Shown: positions 1 to 6,753 of the stretch, piece by piece | Layout: each line of letters opens with the position of its first letter | How positions within the stretch are numbered: position 1 is the first letter of the stretch | Source: Spirochaetota bacterium | Lineage (GTDB): Bacteria > Spirochaetota > UBA4802 > JAFGJZ01 | DNA: 9,132 nucleotides | Direction of reading: 5' to 3' | Assembly (NCBI GenBank): GCA_023396665.1 | Contig: JAEWVL010000159.1 | Location: 1-9,132 of the forward strand | Translations under genes and position numbers: made by a program | Notes under the pieces: model-generated | What the model saw: the letters and a program-made list of their open reading frames with translations, nothing else | Databases searched by the model: none | What the model was told of the DNA's origin: nothing

Positions 1-701
1 TTCGCGTGAAGACCGAAGGATCGGCCTATCCAGTTTGACTGCATCGCCAGAACACGCTCGGGCCAGCCGTCTTTTAGTGTCTCAAAACCGGCGATGAGCT
101 CATCGGCATAATCGGTGATCTTGAAAAACCACTGTTCAAGCTCTTTTTGTGTCACCTCGGTCGAACAGCGCCAGCACTTGCCGTCCTCGACCTGCTCGTT
201 GGCCAGAACGGTGTTACAGTCGCTGCACCAGTTCACAAACGACACCTTCTTGTAAGCAAGGCCCTTTTCGAGCATTTTGATAAAAAGCCACTGATTCCAT
301 TTATAATATTCTTTTTTATATGTTGCAAGCTCTTTTGTCCAGTCATACGAAACACCGAGAAGCTTGAACTGCTCTTTCATGTAGGCGATATTATCTGTTG
401 TCCATGTATATGGGGGGATATTGTTTTTTATGGCCGCGTTCTCTGCGGGAAGTCCGAACGAGTCCCAGCCCATCGGATGAAACACGTTGAAACCTTTCAT
501 TCGCATCGAACGGGCGACGACATCGCCTATCGAATAGTTACGCACATGCCCCATATGCAGTCTTCCCGAAGGATAGGGAAACATCTCGAGCACATAGTAC
601 TTCGGCTTGTCGGAGGGTTTTGCGTAAAAGGTTCCCTCTTTCTCCCATCTTTCGCACCACTTCTTTTCAATTTCGGTAAAATTATAATAACGTTCTTCCA
701 T
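1..701 (-). CDS. leuS: Leucyl-tRNA synthetase, N-terminal 233 residues (partial)
   Basis: Cytoplasmic class I aminoacyl-tRNA synthetase that charges tRNA-Leu with leucine using ATP. The fragment starts with MEERYYNFTEIEKKW and carries the class I HIGH signature as H49-M-G-H52, just after the typical FPYPSGRL segment. The PMGWDSFGLPAENAA block (residues 76-90) is characteristic of LeuRS. A zinc-binding insertion follows with Cys159, Cys162, Cys176 and Cys179. Residues 222-230 (SNWIGRSFG) lead into the editing domain. The editing domain, the KMSKS loop and the anticodon-binding domain lie beyond the left edge of the window. The ATG at 701-699 is preceded by GGAG about 8 nt upstream. The gene is divergent from the SanA-like gene, and I see no T-box-like leader. 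The identification is secure. Confidence 0.97.
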   Translation of the reverse strand, partial: MEERYYNFTEIEKKWCERWEKEGTFYAKPSDKPKYYVLEMFPYPSGRLHMGHVRNYSIGDVVARSMRMKGFNVFHPMGWDSFGLPAENAAIKNNIPPYTWTTDNIAYMKEQFKLLGVSYDWTKELATYKKEYYKWNQWLFIKMLEKGLAYKKVSFVNWCSDCNTVLANEQVEDGKCWRCSTEVTQKELEQWFFKITDYADELIAGFETLKDGWPERVLAMQSNWIGRSFGLHA

Positions 702-722
702 AAATCACTCCAGGTGAGAATA

Positions 723-750
723 TGCATAGATTCCCACACTCTTTTGTCAA
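723..750 (-). promoter_or_regulatory. Candidate leuS proximal promoter
   Basis: On the minus strand an exact TTGACA (745-750) is followed after 16 nt by TATGCA (723-728), running into an AT-rich stretch. Initiation near 715 would leave a very short leader before the Shine-Dalgarno of leuS. The -35 hexamer lies inside a small inverted repeat (CTCTT, 5-nt loop, AAGAG). The -10 matches the sigma-70 consensus only in its first three bases, so this is a candidate read from sequence alone. Confidence 0.35.
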
Positions 751-766
751 GAGGGAACTTGAAAAA

Positions 767-795
767 TTTGCACAAATAGACGCCGGCTTTGTCAA
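767..795 (-). promoter_or_regulatory. Candidate leuS distal promoter
   Basis: A second exact TTGACA on the minus strand (790-795) is followed after 17 nt by TGCAAA (767-772), or by GCAAAT preceded by TG one base away with an 18-nt spacer. It would place a start near 760 and give leuS a leader of about 60 nt. The -10 is weak. Together with the 723-750 element it suggests tandem leuS promoters. Confidence 0.3.
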
Positions 796-817
796 ACGCG
801 TATCGGTATCCCCCCGT

Positions 818-845
818 TTTTTTGTTTTGCCTTTTGAACAAAAAA
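818..845. repeat. AT-rich inverted repeat between divergent genes
   Basis: TTTTTTGTT (818-826) and AACAAAAAA (837-845) are perfect 9-bp inverted arms with a 10-nt loop. The repeat lies between the leuS upstream region and the SanA-like gene. On the plus strand TTGTTT (822-827) and TATCTT (846-851), 18 nt apart, could be a weak promoter for the SanA-like gene. The repeat would then overlap it as an operator. It could also be a low-stability hairpin with no role. Confidence 0.3.
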
Positions 846-885
846 TATCTTGAAAGGCCGGCCATGTAAGCGCTAATGTACCCGA

Positions 886-1554
886 ATGTTCAAACTGCTA
901 TACAACACGATCAAGAGCGTTTTTTTGCTATGCCTGCTTGTTATTTGCACGGCTCTGCTGATTAACGCCGCAATGATCGCCGCCAGTGCGCCCTTTATCA
1001 AACAGGGCGCCAAACTGAAGAAGGCAACCGTTGCGATCGTTCCGGGAGCGGGGGTCTACGGCAACACAGCATCGCCCATACTGCAGGACCGCCTCGCGAC
1101 GGCGCACATGCTGTACAAGAAAAAGATCGTGAAAAAGATTCTCGTTTCGGGAGATCACGGAAAAAAATACTACGACGAAGTGAACGTAATGCGCAAATGG
1201 CTGCTGGCCAAAGGCGTGCCGCAGAACGACATCTTTCTTGATCATGCGGGTTTTTCGACATATGAGACGATGTACAGGGCCGACTACATATTCTGCGTCG
1301 AAGACGCGATCATCGTGACACAGCGTTTTCATCTGCCGCGCTCGATGATGATCGCTTTTTCCAGGGGGATTCGCGTTCAGGGGGTTGCGGCCGATCTTCG
1401 CAGCTACGAATCGATCCGTTATCTGATTTTGCGCGAACGCCTCGCGCGATTAAAGGACTTTTTCTTCGCCTTTGTGCTGAAACCGCGCCCCACCTATCTG
1501 GGCGAGCAGATACCCGTCAGCGGCGACAGTAAAATATCATGGGACACTTTTTAA
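886..1554 (+). CDS. SanA/YdcF-type DUF218 membrane protein
   Basis: A 222-residue protein with one N-terminal membrane segment (about residues 10-33) followed by a DUF218 domain outside the cytoplasmic face. Motifs typical of the SanA branch are visible: V52-P-G-A-G-V-Y-G59, the PSPxL-like SPILQDRLATA (63-73), ILVSGD (85-90), YDE (96-98), DHAGFSTYETMYRA (119-132) and VTQRFHLPR (144-152). The C-terminal RPTYLGEQIPVSGD (201-214) matches the usual SanA tail. SanA of enterobacteria supports the envelope barrier against vancomycin at high temperature, but the biochemical role of the family is not settled. The ATG at 886 is the first start after an in-frame stop at 874, yet I see no good Shine-Dalgarno. 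The gene is the only plus-strand gene here and converges on purU with 37 nt between stops and no obvious terminator. Confidence 0.9.
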   Translation: MFKLLYNTIKSVFLLCLLVICTALLINAAMIAASAPFIKQGAKLKKATVAIVPGAGVYGNTASPILQDRLATAHMLYKKKIVKKILVSGDHGKKYYDEVNVMRKWLLAKGVPQNDIFLDHAGFSTYETMYRADYIFCVEDAIIVTQRFHLPRSMMIAFSRGIRVQGVAADLRSYESIRYLILRERLARLKDFFFAFVLKPRPTYLGEQIPVSGDSKISWDTF

Positions 1555-1591
1555 AGATAGCGGCGGCAGGCTCATCGCTTCAGCGGCAGCT

Positions 1592-2431
1592 TCAGGCGAA
1601 CACCACCGTCTTGTTCGCGCTCACCATCACCCTGTCTTCGAAGACCAGCTTCAGTGCGCGCGAAAGCACCATTTTCTCCACATCTTTTCCCGCCCTTGCC
1701 ATATCCTCAGCCGAAAAACGATGATCGATATTGATGACACTTTGGCAGATTATCGGCCCTTCGTCGAGTTCATGATTCACAAAATGCGCAGTCGCACCAA
1801 TGATCTTGACACCGCGTTCAAAAGCCTGACGATAGGGATTCGCTCCCACAAAGGCCGGCAGAAACGAGTGGTGAATATTGATTATCCGCTGCGGGTAACG
1901 CTCGGTAAAAGCCGCGCTCAAGACCCGCATGTATTTTGCCAGAACGATATATTCGGGATTATACTGCTCAAGAAGTTTCATGACTTTTTCTTCGTGAACA
2001 TGGCGCTCCAGATTCTCGTGCGAAACATAATGAAAGGGAATACCCATCTTCATCGTCAGTTCACGCAAATGCTCGTGATTGCTGATTACCGCGAGTATGT
2101 TCGCGTTCAGTTCACCGAACATGTGCCGAAGCAGAACATCGCCAAGACAATGATGTTCTTTTGTCGCCATCACCACGATGTTTTTCTTGCGTTTACCCGT
2201 AAGAATAATTTCCGCATCTTCGGGAAGCGCGGCAACGAGATCGTCGTAGAGCGAGCCCGAATCGAAGGCGCCGGAAAACTCGGTACGCATGAAAAACATT
2301 TTCTGATGCTGATCGACGAATTCTTCGTTGGTCTCGATATTAAGATTGTTCTTTTTCAGAACGGCGGTGATATCGTGCACAAGTCCGATTCGATCCGAGC
2401 AATGGATAAGAAGTATGTTATTGTTCTGCAT
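1592..2431 (-). CDS. purU: Formyltetrahydrofolate deformylase
   Basis: Hydrolyses 10-formyltetrahydrofolate to formate and tetrahydrofolate, balancing one-carbon pools and feeding formate to PurT-type purine synthesis. The 279 residues match the full-length family. An N-terminal ACT domain (about 4-80, starting ILLIHCSDRIGLVHDI) is the regulatory part. The formyltransferase-fold catalytic domain follows (about 84-279). Catalytic residues are visible in INIHHSFLPAF: Asn185, His187 or His188 and Ser189, with Asp223 in HELDEGPII. The GANPYRQAFERGVKIIGATAHFVN region is family-specific. The ATG at 2431 has a modest AAGGG about 12 nt upstream. It lies 147 nt downstream of the FnIII lipoprotein on the same strand, separated by a strong hairpin, so it probably has its own promoter. 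Confidence 0.96.
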   Translation of the reverse strand: MQNNNILLIHCSDRIGLVHDITAVLKKNNLNIETNEEFVDQHQKMFFMRTEFSGAFDSGSLYDDLVAALPEDAEIILTGKRKKNIVVMATKEHHCLGDVLLRHMFGELNANILAVISNHEHLRELTMKMGIPFHYVSHENLERHVHEEKVMKLLEQYNPEYIVLAKYMRVLSAAFTERYPQRIINIHHSFLPAFVGANPYRQAFERGVKIIGATAHFVNHELDEGPIICQSVINIDHRFSAEDMARAGKDVEKMVLSRALKLVFEDRVMVSANKTVVFA

Positions 2432-2497
2432 AGACAGCCGTTCGCCCTTTACAATTTTTTTCGATTTCGCTTTATTTCAGAATCTGCCGAACAAGAC

Positions 2498-2533
2498 TTC
2501 GGCGGAAACGCGCATCACTAATTTTCCGCCGAA
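2498..2533 (-). terminator. Strong hairpin between the FnIII lipoprotein and purU
   Basis: TTCGGCGGAAA (2498-2508) and TTTCCGCCGAA (2523-2533) form a perfect 11-bp stem with a 14-nt loop. Read on the minus strand it comes 46 nt after the lipoprotein stop and about 66 nt before the purU start, followed by GTCTTGTTC, a poor U-tract. The best call is a terminator for the lipoprotein transcript. A structured leader element of purU is an alternative that the sequence does not exclude. Confidence 0.5.
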
Positions 2534-2578
2534 TAAAATTGTTCAAGTTGCGCCTGGCCCAGAAGGTCTAACCCGGCA

Positions 2579-3613
2579 TCAGTCGCCCGAGCGTCCCCGC
2601 TGCGCTTTCTGAAGCTCTTTCTGCAGCGAATCGCGCGAGGTCACAAACATCGCGGTCGACTCTTTCCAGCCGGAATATTTCGGATAATAGGCGCTCGCAA
2701 AACCCACCGTATCAACCGCCGGCAGAATACGCGTAAAGCCATCGGCATCCTTCACTTCACGCTCGCCGATTTCAACCGAGAAAGCAACCCCGTTATAGAG
2801 CAGTCTTTCAAGAAAGACCCCGTCGTTATGTTCGCGAATATAGCGGCTGATAATAACCGATCTGAAAACCACGACGTAACTTTTGTCCTTATCGAAGAGA
2901 AAGACTTCGCGTGCCGGCATGTCGTAACTGAAAGAGGCGAAATCGGCGTAGGCGGCCATCTTGCCCGAACGGAAATAGGGCTGCGACATGCGCAGTATCA
3001 TATTCAATTTAACAGGATGCATCTTCCGCGATTCGATAATTTCCATGTGCTTATCGACAAGCTCGCGTTCTTCTTTGGTATACTTTGGTTTGGGTTTGTT
3101 AAAGGCGGCCGTCACCTGATTGAGCGTTCTTCCCGCGGGTTTTTTCGATTTGATGTAGCCGAAGTTCTCGTGCACCGTATCGCCCTTTTCCGGGTCGGTG
3201 ATAAGCGCTGCGTTCGCACCGACGCCGACAGCGGACAAAACCGACGAGACCGCGCCCTCAGGGGCGGCCGCTTCGAGGCGGTACCACACCTTGAGGCCCT
3301 TCTCGACCGTGGTGTCAGTAAAAGTCGTTACGGCGCTTATATCAGCTAATTTTGTATACTCGTCATCTTCCTTTAAAGAACGATAGAGCACCCAGGCGCC
3401 GTCCGCCGCACCTTCCCAGCTGATGACAATCTTGTCACCGAATTCACCCTTCGAAACGGTGAAATTCTCGAAAGCCGAATAATCTTTAACCGGCTCTTCG
3501 GTCTGCTCTGTCACTTCCGGCTCTGCCGGCTGCGGAGTGGCGGGTTTCTCCGGCATCGTCTTACATGATAGCAGCATAAGTATTACGATCAACAATAGCA
3601 GTATCTGTCTCAT
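2579..3613 (-). CDS. Predicted lipoprotein with one fibronectin type III-like domain
   Basis: A 344-residue exported protein. Residues 1-16 form a lipoprotein signal (RQ, then a run of Leu/Ile) ending in Leu-Leu-Ser before Cys17, the predicted lipid-modified residue. Residues 18-45 are a Pro/Glu/Thr-rich tether. Residues 48-131 look like a fibronectin type III fold: GDKIVISWEGA, then WVLYRS, TTFTDTTV, VWYRLEA and a final SAVGVG strand. The C-terminal 170 residues start with a charged helix (KYTKEERELVDKHMEII, 177-193) and belong to no family I recognise. The ATG at 3613 is chosen because GGAGG lies 4 nt before it; an in-frame TTG at 3628 sits upstream of that site. It probably acts at the cell envelope; partner and function are unknown. 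It lies 107 nt downstream of the ABC-F gene. Confidence 0.85.
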   Translation of the reverse strand: MRQILLLLIVILMLLSCKTMPEKPATPQPAEPEVTEQTEEPVKDYSAFENFTVSKGEFGDKIVISWEGAADGAWVLYRSLKEDDEYTKLADISAVTTFTDTTVEKGLKVWYRLEAAAPEGAVSSVLSAVGVGANAALITDPEKGDTVHENFGYIKSKKPAGRTLNQVTAAFNKPKPKYTKEERELVDKHMEIIESRKMHPVKLNMILRMSQPYFRSGKMAAYADFASFSYDMPAREVFLFDKDKSYVVVFRSVIISRYIREHNDGVFLERLLYNGVAFSVEIGEREVKDADGFTRILPAVDTVGFASAYYPKYSGWKESTAMFVTSRDSLQKELQKAQRGRSGD

Positions 3614-3644
3614 TGTGCCTCCATTCAAATCCGTTATTGTTCAT

Positions 3645-3658
3645 TCTTTTCGAAAAGA
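3645..3658. promoter_or_regulatory. 14-bp perfect palindrome upstream of the FnIII lipoprotein
   Basis: TCTTTTCGAAAAGA reads the same on both strands and lies 32-45 nt before the lipoprotein ATG. A weak minus-strand promoter (TTGCTT, 17 nt, AAGAAT) would overlap it, so it could be an operator. A palindrome without a loop is a poor terminator for the upstream ABC-F gene. Function is inferred from position only. Confidence 0.3.
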
Positions 3659-3720
3659 TTGAAAAAAGCAACCACTTATTTCACACGCCGCGGGGGGATA
3701 CGATCCGCAAAAGCCAGCCC

Positions 3721-5271
3721 TCAAAGCATATCCACCCGCAGTCTTCCCTCCTGAATATTCCACTCTATTTCGCTCAGGCCCCGCACAAAACGCTCATCGT
3801 GACTGACAATCAGCAGTGCGCCGCAAAAGCGCCCGAGCGCCTCCTCAAGTTTTTCTATCGAAGGCATATCAAGATGATTCGTCGGCTCGTCCATGATTAT
3901 CAGACAGGGATTTGCGAGCAGGCCCAGAGCCAGCAGCAGTTTTCGTTTCTCGCCGGGACTCGGCTCTTCGGAGGCGATCACCTGATCGGGCTCAGAGCCG
4001 AGACGATGCACGATGCTCAGTAAAAGTCCCAGTTTATCGCTTTCGATTTCGCGCAGCTCGCGGCGCACTGCCTCCCACTGCGCCGCACTAATCTCCTGTG
4101 CGAGGTAGATGTAGCGCGAGCGATCGATATTCAGCCTCGACACGATTTCGCGAAGCAGTGTGCTTTTGCCGCAGCCGTTTCGGCCCTTCAATGCGATGCG
4201 GTCTTTCGGTCCAATATCGAGCCGGGGAATATCCACCCGTTTTGCATCGCCCAGCAGCAGCGTAAATGGCTCGAGCACCAGCACCCGATCGCGCGCAAGC
4301 ACTTCACCCTCAAAAACAAGGCCGGAAATTTTTCTCTCGCGAAAATAATTCTGCTGCGCGCTCTCTCTCGCGCGCTCGGCCTTTCTCTCGAGCAGCGTCA
4401 CCTTTCTGGCGCCGCGCTTGTCCTTTCCCGTGAGGCGCGCACCGTCGACCGCGGCTTTCGCATCGTGATCTTTTTTCGAAATATGGCGTTTTGAAAGTTT
4501 CGAGGCTTTCGCCGACTCGCGCCGCTTCATCGCACGTGCGGTATCATCAGCCTTCTTTGCCAAATCGAGCATCTGCGCATAGCGTTCCTCGTTCGCCCTG
4601 TCCTCGAGCTTCTGCTGCGCCAGCGCCTCGCTGTAATTACCCGGACGCATCACGATGCCACCGGAACGTACAAAAGGACAGTTCGTGCACAGCGCGTCGA
4701 GAAAGCTGCGGTCGTGCGCCACAACGATGCCCGTGCCCCGATAACGCCGAAGCGCGTCAACGATGAGACGCTTGGCCGAAATGTCGAGATGATTCACCGG
4801 TTCGTCGAGCACGAGCAGCGCCGGCTCGCGCCACAGGGCGATAGCGAGCTGCAGGCGCTTACGCTCGCCGAAACTGAGCGTCGGCCAGCGCGAAACCCAA
4901 TCTTCGTCGACGGCGAGCTGCGAGCGAAGCGCACCCGCTACCGCCTCATCTGAATAGAAGAAATCGTCGAGCAGTTCGGGCGGCGTCTCGCTTTGCTGCT
5001 CGCAGTAGAGCGCGTGCGAGAAATCGACACCGCTGATGAAGCCCGAAACGGGCGTAAGCATGCCGCAGGCGAGCTTTGCGATGGTCGACTTGCCCGTGCC
5101 GTTGGGCCCGACGATGCCTGTCCAGCCCGCCGAAAAATGAATATTCAGAGACTCGAGGGCAAAGCTGTCGCCGATATTGCGCGAGAGCGGTGTATATGAA
5201 TTTGCTGTTCGGGATATTTCTTCTTCGTACGAAAACGCCACGTCATTGAATCGCAGATTAACTGACTGCAT
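3721..5271 (-). CDS. ABC-F family ATPase (duplicated ATP-binding domains)
   Basis: A 516-residue soluble protein with two ABC ATPase domains and no membrane segment, the layout of the ABC-F class that acts on ribosomes. Domain 1 has Walker A GPNGTGKST (55-63), signature LSFGE (132-136), Walker B LLVLDEP (152-158) and switch His186. A long Lys/Arg-rich linker (about 215-310) joins it to domain 2, with Walker A GRNGCGKST (363-371), the variant signature PSPGE (437-441), Walker B LIIMDEP (457-463) and His491. Both catalytic glutamates (157 and 462) are present. Some ABC-F proteins remove antibiotics from ribosomes and others aid translation; the sequence does not decide which. The ATG at 5271 has GAGGAGG 5 nt upstream; an in-frame TTG at 5289 precedes that site. 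It is GC-rich (one counted 60-base line is 65 percent). Its leader may carry an attenuator. Confidence 0.92.
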   Translation of the reverse strand: MQSVNLRFNDVAFSYEEEISRTANSYTPLSRNIGDSFALESLNIHFSAGWTGIVGPNGTGKSTIAKLACGMLTPVSGFISGVDFSHALYCEQQSETPPELLDDFFYSDEAVAGALRSQLAVDEDWVSRWPTLSFGERKRLQLAIALWREPALLVLDEPVNHLDISAKRLIVDALRRYRGTGIVVAHDRSFLDALCTNCPFVRSGGIVMRPGNYSEALAQQKLEDRANEERYAQMLDLAKKADDTARAMKRRESAKASKLSKRHISKKDHDAKAAVDGARLTGKDKRGARKVTLLERKAERARESAQQNYFRERKISGLVFEGEVLARDRVLVLEPFTLLLGDAKRVDIPRLDIGPKDRIALKGRNGCGKSTLLREIVSRLNIDRSRYIYLAQEISAAQWEAVRRELREIESDKLGLLLSIVHRLGSEPDQVIASEEPSPGEKRKLLLALGLLANPCLIIMDEPTNHLDMPSIEKLEEALGRFCGALLIVSHDERFVRGLSEIEWNIQEGRLRVDML

Positions 5272-5304
5272 ACAAACCTCCTCTTTCAAGAGCCGAAGAA
5301 CAAA

Positions 5305-5344
5305 GCGACCGTCACCCGAAGGTGTCGCCTGTTTGACTCAACAT
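5305..5344 (-). promoter_or_regulatory. Candidate leader ORF and attenuator hairpin of the ABC-F gene
   Basis: On the minus strand GCGA-CACC, a UUCG loop and GGTG, then TCGC after a 4-nt bulge, form a hairpin at 5305-5328. It is followed by TTTGTTCTTC, so it resembles an intrinsic terminator ending about 35 nt before the ABC-F ATG. A 10-codon frame, MLSQTGDTFG and TGA (5344-5312), runs into the hairpin and stops in its right arm. Short leader peptides with attenuators are established for several antibiotic-responsive ABC-F genes. Here the leader frame lacks a clear Shine-Dalgarno and I found no anti-terminator pairing, so the call is tentative. Confidence 0.35.
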
Positions 5345-5458
5345 ACAGAAATACAGCGGCCGCTATTTGCCCCGCCGTGGTTTTCCGAAAGAGGGCTTTT
5401 ATGCGAATCTTTCGGTTGTCAGTTATTCTTTCTCAATGGTGGCTCCTATCGGGGGATA

Positions 5459-5485
5459 AAGAAACCCGCCATAAGCGGGTTTCTT
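5459..5485 (-). terminator. Intrinsic terminator after the YD-motif lipoprotein
   Basis: AAGAAACCCGC (5459-5469) and GCGGGTTTCTT (5475-5485) form a perfect 11-bp stem with a 5-nt loop. On the minus strand, 35 nt after the lipoprotein stop, the stem ends in TTTCTTTAT, a fair U-tract. The symmetry means it could also stop plus-strand transcripts. It isolates the lipoprotein from the ABC-F gene downstream. Confidence 0.85.
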
Positions 5486-5520
5486 GTTAAATCTTAGCTA
5501 ATGGGTCTTTTCAGTCAAGA

Positions 5521-6537
5521 TTATTTTGCCGAATGTTCCCAACCATCTTTATCATATGTGTAATATTTAACTTCATCGGTTACACCATTTTTAGTAGTAA
5601 CTTTCTTTGTTTCACGGTTCTTACTATCATACTCAAAAGTTTCAACCTCGTTAGTCACCCCGGTATATGTAATGGTTTTGGGAACGCCCTGTTTGCCGAG
5701 AGCCATCTCTACATTCGTTGTACCATCACTGCTGTTTACAGCAACATATTTCCATACATACCCATTCTCATCATAAGTAATAGTGTAATCAGTAACCTCA
5801 CTACCAGAAGTATATTTTATTGAAACAATTTTTCCGTCTTGAATAATATAATCAGAATCAGATACTCTTTCCAGTGTACCGGAATCTTCATCAACTTCAT
5901 ACTCAATTTCTGTTTTAATCAAATTAGTAGCGCTATCGTATACTGTTACTGTTTTCTTGACTTCTCGTCCTGCTTTAATTTTTACATAAGAAGTTGGGCG
6001 TCCCTTAGCACTATATTCCCATTTCTCAATAACCTGATCCCGACCAGTCGTATATGTTTGTTCGTCCATGGTAATACGCCACTTACCATCGATAATTGCA
6101 TAAGTCTGCGCACCGCCACCTATCTGATTACCAGCCGTGTCATATATCTTCGAAGTACCATCCGCCGTATCACCGGACTCACTGCCGAAGCTATACTGAA
6201 TATCATTATCTACATCATAGGTGCCTCCATCATACTCCATCTCAAGAACACGAATTACTCTGCCCTTGTCATCATACTCAATAAGATCGCGCTCCGCACC
6301 ATCAGTAGTTTCACTTTCAGAACCCGAAGCAGCTACTATCGGTGTAATAATACGCTGGTTTTCGATACCGTAAAAGGGGCTTCTGCTATTTTGTTCATCG
6401 TTCCACCCATTATAATCCGGATCTATAAAGTTATAATCCAGGGGCGTATCATCAGATTCGTCTTCACAAGAAAAGACGAACATTGTTGCTACTAAAAGCA
6501 ACAGCAACGACAAGACAAGTTTGAGATTTTTTCTCAT
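5521..6537 (-). CDS. Predicted lipoprotein with seven YD-like motifs
   Basis: A 338-residue predicted lipoprotein. The signal has RKNLK followed by a Leu-rich core and a lipobox Val-Phe-Ser before Cys24, then an acidic stretch (EDESDD). Seven short motifs of the form aromatic-Tyr-Asp-x-x-Gly/Asn-Arg-like recur at residues 87-93, 131-137, 174-180, 199-205, 254-260, 302-308 and 327-333 (for example EYDDKGR, EYSAKGR, TYDENGY, EYDSKNR). They alternate with beta-rich, Thr-rich spacers. This resembles YD/RHS repeats of cell-surface proteins, but the full RHS consensus and core domain are absent. It is likely a beta-rich protein anchored at the envelope; the ligand is unknown. The ATG has AGGAG 7 nt upstream. 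The coding sequence is AT-rich compared with the ABC-F gene (one counted 60-base line is 32 percent GC). It has a terminator at 5459-5485. Confidence 0.85.
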   Translation of the reverse strand: MRKNLKLVLSLLLLLVATMFVFSCEDESDDTPLDYNFIDPDYNGWNDEQNSRSPFYGIENQRIITPIVAASGSESETTDGAERDLIEYDDKGRVIRVLEMEYDGGTYDVDNDIQYSFGSESGDTADGTSKIYDTAGNQIGGGAQTYAIIDGKWRITMDEQTYTTGRDQVIEKWEYSAKGRPTSYVKIKAGREVKKTVTVYDSATNLIKTEIEYEVDEDSGTLERVSDSDYIIQDGKIVSIKYTSGSEVTDYTITYDENGYVWKYVAVNSSDGTTNVEMALGKQGVPKTITYTGVTNEVETFEYDSKNRETKKVTTKNGVTDEVKYYTYDKDGWEHSAK

Positions 6538-6587
6538 ACAAATTCTCCTTAATATTCAGAGTATCTCTTTAAAGCGTCAGAAGCTGA

Positions 6588-6602
6588 TTTTGTGTCACAA
6601 AA
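6588..6602. promoter_or_regulatory. Palindrome 1 upstream of the YD-motif lipoprotein
   Basis: TTTTGTG-T-CACAAAA is a perfect 7-1-7 palindrome, 51-65 nt before the lipoprotein ATG. The half-site is shared with two further sites at 6645-6657 and 6705-6724. A dimeric regulator site is a reasonable reading. The factor is unknown, and the spacing does not match Crp, Fnr or Rex consensus sites. Confidence 0.4.
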
Positions 6603-6644
6603 AAATTCTGCAACACGTCCGCGCATAAATAAAAGAGAACTCCT

Positions 6645-6657
6645 TTTTGTCACAAAA
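6645..6657. promoter_or_regulatory. Palindrome 2 upstream of the YD-motif lipoprotein
   Basis: TTTTGT-C-ACAAAA is a perfect 6-1-6 palindrome whose centre lies 56 bp from that of the 6588-6602 palindrome. A weak minus-strand promoter (TTGATT, 17 nt, TGTAAC) lies just upstream, which would put both palindromes in the transcribed leader. A looser third copy, TTGTG and CACAA separated by 10 nt, lies at 6705-6724. Confidence 0.4.
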
Positions 6658-6753
6658 TGACCCATGTAGTTACAAATTATCAGCGGCATAAAATCAAGCA
6701 GTTTTTGTGATTCTTTTCGCACAATCGCAAGCCACATGAAAAACGCTCACCGA

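Noticed and set aside
147..779. Long open frame on the plus strand opposite leuS
   Set aside because: It is antisense to clear leuS coding sequence and its product shows no family features. The same holds for the plus-strand frames opposite purU, both lipoproteins and the ABC-F gene.
1555..1591. Possible bidirectional terminator between the SanA-like gene and purU
   Set aside because: Only short direct repeats of AGCGGC and an 8-bp GCTTCAGC-type element are present. No stable stem with a T-tract could be drawn.
2549..2560. 12-mer TGCGCCTGGCCC also present on the minus strand at 7531-7542
   Set aside because: A few shared 12-mers are expected by chance in a window this long, and the flanks do not match.
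6549..6737. 62-codon minus-strand frame between the response regulator and the YD-motif lipoprotein, with GGTGAG 8 nt before its ATG
   Set aside because: Its product has no recognisable family, it spans all three palindromes and its stop overlaps the Shine-Dalgarno of the lipoprotein. It reads as promoter DNA that happens to be open.
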